Shown piece by piece: positions 51,481 through 59,933 of a stretch of DNA of 64,000 nucleotides (positions within the stretch are counted from its first letter, which is position 1; every line of letters starts with the position of its first letter). The notes beneath the pieces were generated by a model that was not told where the DNA came from, did not search any database, and saw only the letters and a list, made by a program, of their open reading frames with translations. Source of the stretch: UBA4416 sp040386075 (GTDB taxonomy: Bacteria; Bacteroidota; Bacteroidia; B-17B0; Aurantibacillaceae); the NCBI GenBank assembly GCA_040386075.1, contig JAZKGE010000019.1, positions 248,001 through 312,000 of the forward strand, in the 5' to 3' direction. The translations under genes and the position numbers were made by a program.

Positions 51481-52410
51481 TTGACCCAAACGTTTACTAT
51501 TAGCTTAACTCAAAAAAACGTATTAAAGACTTTATTATATTTTGACGTATTTAATTATCCGTTGAAATTTGATGAGGTTTTTGAGAATATGGCTGTGGCC
51601 ATTAACAAAGACGATCTTAGAAATGACCTGCAATGTTTAACGGAAGAAGGACTCATTGTAGAAGAGCAGGGATTCTATCTTCTTCCCACTACATCAAAAA
51701 ACAGTATTGCTAGACGTTTAAAAGGAAATGCTGAAGCTTTGGAAACAATGCATAAAGCGCATTATTATAGTAAAAAGATCGCATCATTCCCTTTTATTTT
51801 AGGTGTTTATATTTCGGGAGGTTTATCAAAAAATTATTACGACGAATATAGCGATATCGATTATTTTGTGGTTACTAAAGCAAACAGATTGTGGCTATGC
51901 CGTACAATGTTTGTGTTATTTTACAAAACTCTATCTAAGAAAGAAAAAAATAATTATTGCCTGAACTATTTTATCTCGGAGGCTGACCTGCTTATTCCGG
52001 ATAAGAACGATTTTGTGGCTACAGAACTGGCCTATTTACTACCAACTGTTAACTACCCTTTATACAAAAGAATTTTAACTGAAAACAGCTGGTATAAAAA
52101 CAGATTTATCAACAAAGAGGAATTGTCTGACCTGAATTGCATTAAAACACCAGGCCCCTGGTATAAAAAAGCTATAGAATTGTTTTTTTCGGGAAAGTTT
52201 GGGAATTGGGCGGATGACCAATTGTTATACATTACCCTAAAACACTGGCAAAAAAAGTATCCTGAACTAAGTCAGGAAGATTTTGATCTTCAGTTCCGTT
52301 CCCGAAAGCATGTTTGTAAGTATCATTCAAAAGGTCATCAGAATAAAGTATTGAACTTATGGAATGAGAAAATAAAAAAATTTTCGGATCAATTTCAAGT
52401 AGATTTATAA
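51481..52410 (+). CDS. Nucleotidyltransferase with N-terminal winged helix
   Basis: 309 residues from a TTG at 51481 (no ATG until residue 37). Residues 10-70 look like a winged helix (LKTLLYFDVFNYPLKFDEVF, CLTEEGLIVEEQGFYLLP). Residues 105-135 hold the minimal nucleotidyltransferase motif: YISGGLSKNYYDEYSDIDYF, with Gly113-Gly114, Asp125 and Asp127 as the metal-binding pair. The C-terminal half is helical and ends with SRKHVCKYHSKGHQNKVL. It is placed inside the radical SAM cluster, five bases before the next gene. It could transfer a nucleotide to the pathway's protein or small-molecule substrate; this is inference. Confidence 0.78.
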   Translation: MTQTFTISLTQKNVLKTLLYFDVFNYPLKFDEVFENMAVAINKDDLRNDLQCLTEEGLIVEEQGFYLLPTTSKNSIARRLKGNAEALETMHKAHYYSKKIASFPFILGVYISGGLSKNYYDEYSDIDYFVVTKANRLWLCRTMFVLFYKTLSKKEKNNYCLNYFISEADLLIPDKNDFVATELAYLLPTVNYPLYKRILTENSWYKNRFINKEELSDLNCIKTPGPWYKKAIELFFSGKFGNWADDQLLYITLKHWQKKYPELSQEDFDLQFRSRKHVCKYHSKGHQNKVLNLWNEKIKKFSDQFQVDL

Positions 52411-52414
52411 CACG

Positions 52415-53875
52415 GTGAAAGTTCTCTTTACTCATAGTTACTTTTTAAGATTCGATGCTAAGCAATTTAAAACGGCTATGCCATATCCGCCATTGGGCAC
52501 ATTGTACGCGATGTCTTATTTGCGGGAGCATGGGTATGAAGTGAAACTGTTTGACTCTATGTTTTGTTATTCTGCTAAAGATATCCGTTCAACCATTGAT
52601 GAATTTGAGCCGGATATTTTTATCAGTTATGATGACGGGTTTAATTACCTTACTAAAATGTGCCTCACTAATATGCGGGAAGCATGTTTTGATATGCAGA
52701 CTTATGCGAAATCCAAAGGATGTCAAGTGATCGTTTCCAGTTCGGATGCTACAGATCATATAACTGATTATTTAAAGCATGGTGCGGATGTAGTTGTAAT
52801 TGGCGAGGCCGAACAAACTGTATTAGACTTGTGTAATGCTTATAAGGCTAAAGAGCGCATTGATTTAATTTCAGGGATTGCATTTAACAGCAATGGAAAT
52901 TTGATCAAAACAAATGCAAGAACTGTTCTTAAAAACCTCGATGTGTTGCCACCTCCGGCCTGGGACCTATTAGATATTTCGGGGTATAAAAGTATGTGGA
53001 TGCAAAACCACGGTTATTTTTCTCTGAATTTTGTTACCACGCGTGGTTGTCCATATAAATGTAACTGGTGTGCAAAACCTATTTATGGTAACCGTTATAA
53101 TTCTCATAGTTCCAAAAGTATTGTTTTGGAAATAAAAAAATGGCAGCAACAATTTGGCTTTACGCACATTTGGTTTGCAGATGATATTTTTGGATTGAAG
53201 CCAAACTGGCTAAAGGATTTTGAATATCATATCAAAAAGGAAAGTGTTAAGGTTAACTACAAAATACAAAGCCGTGCCGATCTGTTACTTGAGGAAGATA
53301 ATATCAAACACCTGGCTAACAGTGGCTGCACCATGGTTTGGATGGGAGCAGAGAGTGGTTCTCAGAAAATACTGGATGCCATGAATAAAGGAACAAAAGT
53401 AGAGCAGATTTATGAAGCTACACGACTTTTAAAGAAAAATCACATTTCTGTTTCTTTATTTTTGCAACTGGGTTATTTGGGTGAAACCATTGATGATATT
53501 AAACTTACTGTGAAAATGGTAGAAGATCTATTACCGAATGATATTGGCATTTCTGTATCTTATCCCTTACCCGGAACTGTGTTTTATGACAAAGTAAAAG
53601 ACCAGTTAAAGGGTAAGAGCAACTGGACAGATAGTGATGATCTGGACATGATGTTTAAGAATACATATAAACCTGAGTTTTATAAACAGCTTCAACGATA
53701 CATCCATAAGAGATACCGCAAGCAAGTTGGATTTGCATCAGCTAAACAATTATTGTCATCTCCCTCCAAACAACATTTTAAAAATACATTGTCGCTTTTT
53801 AAAATGATTCCTGGGGAACAAATAGAAAAGCAAAGACTTAAAAAAATTGAACCCAGTGCAGCCGCAAGCCTTTGA
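52415..53875 (+). CDS. B12-binding-type radical SAM protein (copy 3)
   Basis: 486 residues from a GTG at 52415. B12-binding domain: KVLFTHSYFLRFD, MPYPPLGTLYAMSYLREHGY, VVVIGEAEQTVLDL. Iron-sulphur ligands C212-PYK-C216-NW-C219 in TTRGCPYKCNWCAKP. Later blocks are HIWFADDIFGLKPNW, MVWMGAESGSQKILDAM and LFLQLGYLGETIDDI. It is a clear paralogue of the protein at 54649 (same N-terminal FTHxYFL start and PPLG/VPLG block) and less like copies 1 and 2. The stop lies 29 bases inside the next methyltransferase gene. Confidence 0.87.
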   Translation: MKVLFTHSYFLRFDAKQFKTAMPYPPLGTLYAMSYLREHGYEVKLFDSMFCYSAKDIRSTIDEFEPDIFISYDDGFNYLTKMCLTNMREACFDMQTYAKSKGCQVIVSSSDATDHITDYLKHGADVVVIGEAEQTVLDLCNAYKAKERIDLISGIAFNSNGNLIKTNARTVLKNLDVLPPPAWDLLDISGYKSMWMQNHGYFSLNFVTTRGCPYKCNWCAKPIYGNRYNSHSSKSIVLEIKKWQQQFGFTHIWFADDIFGLKPNWLKDFEYHIKKESVKVNYKIQSRADLLLEEDNIKHLANSGCTMVWMGAESGSQKILDAMNKGTKVEQIYEATRLLKKNHISVSLFLQLGYLGETIDDIKLTVKMVEDLLPNDIGISVSYPLPGTVFYDKVKDQLKGKSNWTDSDDLDMMFKNTYKPEFYKQLQRYIHKRYRKQVGFASAKQLLSSPSKQHFKNTLSLFKMIPGEQIEKQRLKKIEPSAAASL

Positions 53876-54629
53876 TAGTTACGCCATAAATTATGATGAT
53901 CATTTTACGAATTCATTGATTGGGAAAACTCAACGTGAACAGGTTCGTAAACAATTAAGCCGGGCCATTAAAAATAATGTAAAAAGCGTTTTAGAAATAA
54001 ATTGCGGTACAGGAGAAGATGCTTTATGGTTTTCCAGGAAAGGACTGAAAGTATTGGCTACTGATATTTCAGAAGGGATGATTGAAGTAGCGAAACAAAA
54101 AACAAATGATATAGAGTTCCGGCAATTAAATTGTGTAAATATTGGATCATTGCCAAAAGGCAATTATGATTTGATATTTTCAAATTTTGGAGGGCTCAAT
54201 TGTTTAAATGCAAATGAACTCATTCAATTTAGAAGAGCTTGCGACGTTCTTCAAAATAAAGGAAATCGCTTGGCATTTGTTATTATGGGCACGCAATGTT
54301 GGTGGGAACGTATTTACTTCAAATCAAAAAAGGATAAAGACAGATCCACCCGTAGGCAAAATAAAAAGGGAGTGGAGACGATCATCAATGGTGAAAAATT
54401 TAAAACGTATTATTACAGTCCTGAATATTTTGTAGAATTATTTGGTGATGATTACGACTACGTTATCTCAAAACCAATTGGATTGTTTGTGCCACCCTCT
54501 TATTTGGAGCCTTATTTTGTGAAAAGAAAATTTTTACTTGGAGCTTTGCGTGTCTTGGATCGAATATTCTCATTTTCGTTTTTTTCCAATTATGCGGATC
54601 ATTACTTAATTGTTTTTGAGAAGAAATAA
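53847..54629 (+). CDS. Class I SAM-dependent methyltransferase
   Basis: 260 residues from a TTG at 53847, overlapping the radical SAM gene by 29 bases; GTG at 53856 is an alternative and no ATG is available. The N-terminus AFDSYAINYDDHFTNS is the usual lead-in of UbiE/BioC-like enzymes. Motif I is VLEINCGTGEDALWFSRKG, then LATDISEGMIEVAKQK and YDLIFSNFGGLNCL. The C-terminal 90 residues contain an amphipathic, aromatic-rich region that could touch the membrane. Completes the third radical SAM/methyltransferase pair. Confidence 0.85.
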   Translation: MNPVQPQAFDSYAINYDDHFTNSLIGKTQREQVRKQLSRAIKNNVKSVLEINCGTGEDALWFSRKGLKVLATDISEGMIEVAKQKTNDIEFRQLNCVNIGSLPKGNYDLIFSNFGGLNCLNANELIQFRRACDVLQNKGNRLAFVIMGTQCWWERIYFKSKKDKDRSTRRQNKKGVETIINGEKFKTYYYSPEYFVELFGDDYDYVISKPIGLFVPPSYLEPYFVKRKFLLGALRVLDRIFSFSFFSNYADHYLIVFEKK

Positions 54630-54648
54630 AGACGTACTTTTATAAGAG

Positions 54649-56067
54649 ATGAAGATCCTTTTTACACACGGTTATTTTTTGAGCGAAGATCCAAAGGAAC
54701 TTCAGATCATGCGGCCGTATGTGCCTTTGGGAATTTTATACATTTCTGCTTTTCTCGAGAAGAATGGTTATGAGAACGAAGTATTTGATTCTACATTCTC
54801 TACTCTTGATAAACTCAAAGAAAAGATCCTGAATACAAAACCTGATGCTGTAGCCATCTACACTAATTTAATGACGAAGCTCAATGTATTAAAGATCATT
54901 AAATTTATTCGGTCTGAAAACTCTTTGATTAACACTAAAATAATTTTGGGCGGACCTGAAGTACGAAACTACGCGGACAATTTTTTGAATTATGGAGCTG
55001 ACTTTATTGTTATTGGAGAAGGGGAGGAAACTACGCTGGAATTGATAAATGTTTTGTCATCTCACCCTGAACTTGATTCAGGGTCTCATGAGATGCTGAA
55101 TCAGGTTCAGCATGACTTAAGTAGTATAAAGGGCATAGCGTACCTTGATAACGGAAAAGTAATTACAACAGCCGAGCGTCCTTTAATAAAAGATGTTAAT
55201 ACATTGCCCTTTCCTAACCGTCAAAAAATTGATTTCACACCTTATTTGGATGGTTGGAAAACACACCACGGTTATAGTATGATGAGTGTAAATACCATGC
55301 GTGGGTGTCCATATACTTGCAAATGGTGTAGCAGAGCGGTTTATGGTGGAACCTATAGAAGACGCTCCCCGCAATTAGTTGCACAGGAAATGAAGCACAT
55401 TAAACAAACGTACCACCCCGATATGATCTGGTTTGTGGATGATGTTTTTACCATCCATCATAAATGGTTAACAGAATTTGCCGAAGAAGTAAAAAAACAG
55501 GATGCTGTTATTCCTTATGAGATCATTTCACGTGCAGATAGGCTAAATGAAGAAGTGATTAAAACGTTAAAAGCCAGTGGTTGTTTCAGGGTTTGGGTTG
55601 GTGCTGAAAGCGGTTCTCAAAAGATCATTGATGCAATGGATAGAAGAGTAGATGTGATGCAAACACGTCAGATGATCAACCTGGCAAAGCAACACGGATT
55701 AGAGGCAGGCACATTTATTATGTTGGGTTATCCCGGAGAAACCAAAGAAGATATCAAAGAAACCATTGAACATCTCGTGCAATCAAATCCTTCGCAATAT
55801 ACGATCACAGTTGCTTACCCTATCAAAGGAACGGAGTTGTATAACGAAGTTAAAAATGAATTTTTAGATCAGCGCCTGGAATGGGAAACTTCCACCGACA
55901 GGGATATTGATTTTAAGCGTACACATCCAAAACAATATTACCAATACGCTATTCAGTGGGTAATGAATGAAGTCTATCTAAAAACAAAAAATAAGAACCT
56001 TTTAAAAATTCCTTACCTGAAATTAAAATCCTTGAAGTATCAACTACAGATGGAAATGAGTAAATAG
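54649..56067 (+). CDS. B12-binding-type radical SAM protein (copy 4) with in-frame palindromic insertion
   Basis: 472 residues. B12-binding domain KILFTHGYFL, MRPYVPLGILYISAFLEKNG, FIVIGEGEETTLELIN. Radical SAM ligands C220-PYT-C224-KW-C227 in NTMRGCPYTCKWCSRA, then MIWFVDDVFTIHHKW, VWVGAESGSQKIIDAM and FIMLGYPGETKEDI. It is paralogous to copy 3. Compared with copy 3, residues about 138-157 are an insertion (SHPELDSGSHEML, NQVQHD) encoded by the palindromic repeat at 55056-55116; the insertion lies on a loop between the B12 domain and the next strand and keeps the frame. A TACTTTTA near-match to the -7 box ends six bases before the ATG, so it may have its own promoter. Confidence 0.88.
   Translation: MKILFTHGYFLSEDPKELQIMRPYVPLGILYISAFLEKNGYENEVFDSTFSTLDKLKEKILNTKPDAVAIYTNLMTKLNVLKIIKFIRSENSLINTKIILGGPEVRNYADNFLNYGADFIVIGEGEETTLELINVLSSHPELDSGSHEMLNQVQHDLSSIKGIAYLDNGKVITTAERPLIKDVNTLPFPNRQKIDFTPYLDGWKTHHGYSMMSVNTMRGCPYTCKWCSRAVYGGTYRRRSPQLVAQEMKHIKQTYHPDMIWFVDDVFTIHHKWLTEFAEEVKKQDAVIPYEIISRADRLNEEVIKTLKASGCFRVWVGAESGSQKIIDAMDRRVDVMQTRQMINLAKQHGLEAGTFIMLGYPGETKEDIKETIEHLVQSNPSQYTITVAYPIKGTELYNEVKNEFLDQRLEWETSTDRDIDFKRTHPKQYYQYAIQWVMNEVYLKTKNKNLLKIPYLKLKSLKYQLQMEMSK
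55056..55116. repeat. Palindromic repeat element inserted in frame in a coding sequence
   Basis: A 61-bp element runs from GTCATCTCA to CATGAC. It contains two perfect hairpins, CCCTGAA-N5-TTCAGGG (55065-55083) and ATGCTGAA-N5-TTCAGCAT (55093-55113), around a TCTCATGAGA centre, with GTCAT/ATGAC ends. It is translated as part of the radical SAM protein. This type of sequence, read as HPELDSGSHEML-like peptides, is known from dispersed elements in several bacterial phyla. No second copy is seen in the window. Confidence 0.82.
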
Positions 56068-56092
56068 TACTCTGCTTCTCTGCGATTAAGCT

Positions 56093-56653
56093 TTAAAAAC
56101 TAGCACCTACGCTCACACCACCCCAAAACTGAAAATAGTCGGGGTGAAACCCTAAAGCATCATTGCTCATAAAAATAGGAGTTAATCCTGCTCTAATAAA
56201 AAATCCATCATCTTGTTTTTGATAACGGTATCCACATCTTCCCACACCAAATACAATATTTTCCCAAAAGTAGTTATCAATTTGATTGGGTCTTTCATTG
56301 TATCTGCGTTGCATGGTTGCTCCAAGTCCCAATTCTAAATGATGTGGATTTGAAAACAAAATGAAATTATTTTCCAGAATATAGATCTGTTCAATATAGA
56401 TCCCATTAAAATGCGGAGCAAAGCCCAAACGAGCACTCATTTTTAACTTTTCTTTATAATAATAAATGCGGTCGAAATTCAAAGAATACAAGCCCGCATT
56501 CCCACCCAGCTCAATAAAGGCAGCACTTTTAGCCGGATCTTTACTGTAATCCCTGGCTTTTGGACCGGTATAATCATCTTGACCCTTTATCAACAGGCAA
56601 CATAGCACCAAAAGTGCAGAAAACAGGCTATTTTTATAAGTAAACACTAACAA
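56093..56653 (-). CDS. Outer-membrane beta-barrel-like protein, unknown function
   Basis: 186 residues with a signal peptide (ending near residue 24, LLIKG). The body has alternating strands rich in Tyr/Phe (AAFIELGGNAGLYSLNF, LKMSARLGFAPHFNGIYI, HHLELGLGATMQRRY) and ends FWGGVSVGASF, a typical terminal beta strand. Similar in style to the proteins at 32159 and 59934. Convergent with the radical SAM gene; no terminator hairpin is seen in the 25-base gap. Confidence 0.72.
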   Translation of the reverse strand: MLVFTYKNSLFSALLVLCCLLIKGQDDYTGPKARDYSKDPAKSAAFIELGGNAGLYSLNFDRIYYYKEKLKMSARLGFAPHFNGIYIEQIYILENNFILFSNPHHLELGLGATMQRRYNERPNQIDNYFWENIVFGVGRCGYRYQKQDDGFFIRAGLTPIFMSNDALGFHPDYFQFWGGVSVGASF

Positions 56654-56800
56654 ACTTACGAATTAAAACAAAATGATGCTTTATTAATTAAATGTTAAAA
56701 TCTTAATAAGGCAAAAGTCTATCAAAGCGCTATCTTTACCAAGTTTGTTTTTTTGTAACACATTGTTGTGTTCTGATCATCAAGCGCCATTAACTATTCT

Positions 56801-59611
56801 ATGAAAGACACATCTATAAAATCCGTTTTAATTATTGGTTCCGGCCCTATCATTATTGGACAAGCCTGTGAGTTTGACTACTCAGGCTCACAATCTGCCA
56901 AAAGTCTTCGTGAAGAAGGTATTACAGTAACTCTGATTAATTCAAATCCTGCAACTATTATGACTGACAAAGTAACGGCAGATCACATCTACCTGTTGCC
57001 TTTGGAAGTAAAATCTATTATTAAAATACTTGAAGAACGTCAGATTGATGCTGTGTTACCAACAATGGGTGGACAAACAGCGTTAAACCTGGCATTGAAA
57101 TGTGATGACTTGGGGATTTGGAAAAAATACGGTGTGAAAATGATCGGTGTTGATATTGATGCCATCAAAGTAACCGAAGATAGAGACTTGTTCCGAATCA
57201 GGATGAATGAGATTGGAGTGAGTATGGCGCCGTCAAAAATTGCCAAATCATTTTTAGAAGGAAAATCAATTGCACAGGAATTTGGATTTCCTTTGGTTAT
57301 CCGTCCTTCGTTTACCCTTGGTGGAAGCGGTGGCTCGGTAGTTTATAAAAAAGAAGATTACGATCATTTATTGAACAGAGGTTTGCAAACTTCACCCATA
57401 CATGAAGTATTAATTGATAAAGCAGTTTTAGGCTGGAAAGAATACGAGTTGGAATTGTTGCGTGATAAAAATGACAACGTAGCGATCATTTGTTCCATTG
57501 AAAATTTTGATCCAATGGGTGTGCATACCGGTGACAGTATTACTGTAGCGCCTGCACAAACATTAAGTGATAGTACTTATCAAAAGATGCGTACCATGGC
57601 TATCAAAATGATGCGCAGTATTGGTAATTTCTCAGGCGGTTGTAATGTACAGTTTGCTGTGAGCGATGATGAAAAAGAAGAAATTATTGCCATTGAAATT
57701 AATCCACGCGTATCGCGTTCATCAGCATTGGCAAGTAAAGCTACCGGTTACCCGATTGCTCGTATTGCCAGTAAATTAGCTATTGGATATACATTAGATG
57801 AATTACAAAACCAGATCACGAAACAAACATCGGCTTATTTTGAACCGACATTAGACTACGTCATTGTAAAAATACCACGATGGAACTTTGATAAATTCAA
57901 AGGTTGTAACCGCGAATTAGGTTTCCAAATGAAATCAGTTGGAGAGGTAATGGCAATAGGCCGTTCTTTCCAGGAAGCCTTACAAAAAGCATGTCAATCG
58001 TTAGAAATTAAACGTAATGGATTAGGCGCTGATGGTAAAGAAAACACAAATCAGGCAGAACTGTTAGCAGGACTGGAAAGGCCAAGCTGGAATCGTTTAT
58101 TTATGATCTATGATGCTATGAAATTAGGCATCTCCATCAAAACCATTCAAAAGTTAACGCGCATTGATATGTGGTTCCTGGAGCAAATCGAACAAATGAT
58201 TGCCTTAGAGAATGAAGTGTCTAAATACAAATTGAATGATATTCCACGCGACATATTATACGAAGTAAAGCAAATGGGTTATGCCGACAGACAAGTTGCA
58301 CATTTACTGCGTTGTCTGGAAAGTGAAGTGTATAACAAACGTAAGGAAATGAACATCAACCGTGTATTTAAAATGGTTGATACCTGTGCAGCTGAATTCG
58401 AAGCAAAAACCCCTTATTATTATTCAACTTTTGAAGACGAGAATGAAAGTATTCGTTCGGATAAAAAGAAGGTGATCATTTTAGGAAGTGGCCCAAACCG
58501 CATCGGGCAAGGTATTGAGTTCGACTACAGTTGTGTGCATGGGGTTTTGGCGGCTAAAGAAATGGGTTACGAAACGATTATGATCAACTGTAACCCTGAG
58601 ACCGTTAGTACAGATTTTAGCACAGCTGATAAATTATATTTTGAGCCTGTTTTCTGGGAACATATTTATGACATCATTTTGCACGAAAAGCCTGAAGGCG
58701 TTATTGTTCAGTTAGGCGGGCAAACAGCATTGAAGCTTGCTGAGAAATTAGAGCGTTACGGCATCAAAATTATCGGAACTGATTTTAAATCACTGGATCT
58801 TGCCGAAGACAGAGGAAGATTCTCTAACTTATTAAAAGATCATAATATTCCTTATCCAAAATTTGGAGTGATTACAGATGCCGAAGAAGCCATCACTTTA
58901 TCCAAAGAATTGGGCTTCCCCTTATTGGTTCGCCCGAGTTATGTATTAGGTGGGCAAAGCATGAAGATCGTGATCAATGAAGAGGAATTGGAACAACACG
59001 TAGTAAAGTTATTACACGACTTGCCGGGTAACCAGGTACTATTGGATCATTTTTTGCAAAATGCGATCGAAGCTGAATCTGATTCTATTTGTGATGGCAA
59101 AGATGTACACATTATTGGTATGATGGAACACATTGAACCTGCAGGTATACACAGCGGCGATAGTTACGCAGTGCTACCACCATTCGACTTAAGTGAGAAT
59201 GTTTTGAAGCAAATGGAACAACATACCAAAACTATTGCAGTTGCGCTTAAAACAGTAGGATTATTGAATATTCAATTCGCTATTAAAGATGAGATCGTTT
59301 ATATTATCGAAGCCAATCCAAGAGCATCCCGTACGGTTCCTTTTATTGCAAAGGCTTACGACGAACCTTATGTAAACTATGCTACTAAAGTTATGCTAGG
59401 CGCTAAAGTAAAGGACTTTAAATTTGCGCCAAAGCAAAAAGGATACGCCATTAAGATCCCTGTATTCAGTTATGAGAAATTTCCTGAGATCCAAAAAGAA
59501 TTGGGGCCTGAAATGAAATCAACCGGTGAAGCTATTTATTTTATTGATGATCTGTATGATGAGTACTTTCAGAATATTTATAGCGAACGGAATTTATATT
59601 TAAGTAAGTAA
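56801..59611 (+). CDS. carB: Carbamoyl-phosphate synthase large subunit, without C-terminal allosteric domain
   Basis: 936 residues. Makes carbamoyl phosphate for pyrimidine and arginine synthesis, with CarA supplying ammonia. Two homologous ATP-grasp halves are present: VLIIGSGPIIIGQACEFDYS with NSNPATIMTD in the first and VIILGSGPNRIGQGIEFDYS with NCNPETVSTD in the second; EINPRVSRSSALASKATG and EANPRASRTVPFIAKA mark the ATP sites. Family members with the C-terminal MGS-like allosteric domain are about 1070 residues; this one ends at 936 just after the second ATP-grasp (FQNIYSERNLYLSK). The stop is clean, so the short form looks native. Shortened CarB is found in other Bacteroidota. Confidence 0.96.
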   Translation: MKDTSIKSVLIIGSGPIIIGQACEFDYSGSQSAKSLREEGITVTLINSNPATIMTDKVTADHIYLLPLEVKSIIKILEERQIDAVLPTMGGQTALNLALKCDDLGIWKKYGVKMIGVDIDAIKVTEDRDLFRIRMNEIGVSMAPSKIAKSFLEGKSIAQEFGFPLVIRPSFTLGGSGGSVVYKKEDYDHLLNRGLQTSPIHEVLIDKAVLGWKEYELELLRDKNDNVAIICSIENFDPMGVHTGDSITVAPAQTLSDSTYQKMRTMAIKMMRSIGNFSGGCNVQFAVSDDEKEEIIAIEINPRVSRSSALASKATGYPIARIASKLAIGYTLDELQNQITKQTSAYFEPTLDYVIVKIPRWNFDKFKGCNRELGFQMKSVGEVMAIGRSFQEALQKACQSLEIKRNGLGADGKENTNQAELLAGLERPSWNRLFMIYDAMKLGISIKTIQKLTRIDMWFLEQIEQMIALENEVSKYKLNDIPRDILYEVKQMGYADRQVAHLLRCLESEVYNKRKEMNINRVFKMVDTCAAEFEAKTPYYYSTFEDENESIRSDKKKVIILGSGPNRIGQGIEFDYSCVHGVLAAKEMGYETIMINCNPETVSTDFSTADKLYFEPVFWEHIYDIILHEKPEGVIVQLGGQTALKLAEKLERYGIKIIGTDFKSLDLAEDRGRFSNLLKDHNIPYPKFGVITDAEEAITLSKELGFPLLVRPSYVLGGQSMKIVINEEELEQHVVKLLHDLPGNQVLLDHFLQNAIEAESDSICDGKDVHIIGMMEHIEPAGIHSGDSYAVLPPFDLSENVLKQMEQHTKTIAVALKTVGLLNIQFAIKDEIVYIIEANPRASRTVPFIAKAYDEPYVNYATKVMLGAKVKDFKFAPKQKGYAIKIPVFSYEKFPEIQKELGPEMKSTGEAIYFIDDLYDEYFQNIYSERNLYLSK

Positions 59612-59622
59612 GTATTATTTCA

Positions 59623-59630
59623 TATTTTTG
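59623..59630 (+). promoter_or_regulatory. -7 box TATTTTTG before the small lipoprotein gene
   Basis: An exact TAnnTTTG match lies eight bases before the first ATG (59639), giving a very short or absent 5' leader, and means the gene need not depend on carB transcription. Confidence 0.45.
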
Positions 59631-59638
59631 GGTAAAAT

Positions 59639-59857
59639 ATGACTATGAATAAATTACTTTTAATTTCGATTTTGACTGTAAGTCTTACAAGCTGTGGCAA
59701 AAGAGACTATACGTGTGAGTGTGATATAAATGGCGGAGAGTATAAAACTGTCATTAGTCATACCACGCAATCGGATGCTTCTAAAAAATGTAAAGAGAAA
59801 GCCAAAGCTGTGGGTCAAAAGCAGGGAAGTTATTCTTACGAGTGCACTGTAAAATAA
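59639..59857 (+). CDS. Small Cys-containing lipoprotein, unknown function
   Basis: 72 residues; a second ATG two codons in (59645) is an equally good start. Lipoprotein signal MNKLLLISILTVSLTSC with the lipobox Cys at about residue 19. The mature part, about 50 residues, has four Cys (YTCECDING, KKCKEK, YECTVK), suggesting two disulphides in the periplasm. No family recognised. Confidence 0.72.
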   Translation: MTMNKLLLISILTVSLTSCGKRDYTCECDINGGEYKTVISHTTQSDASKKCKEKAKAVGQKQGSYSYECTVK

Positions 59858-59933
59858 TTTATTGATCATCCCTGAACTAAAATGTTCTAAGTTTTGGCGA
59901 TTAAATTTAAAATTGATGCAAGAGAAGCGCTTT

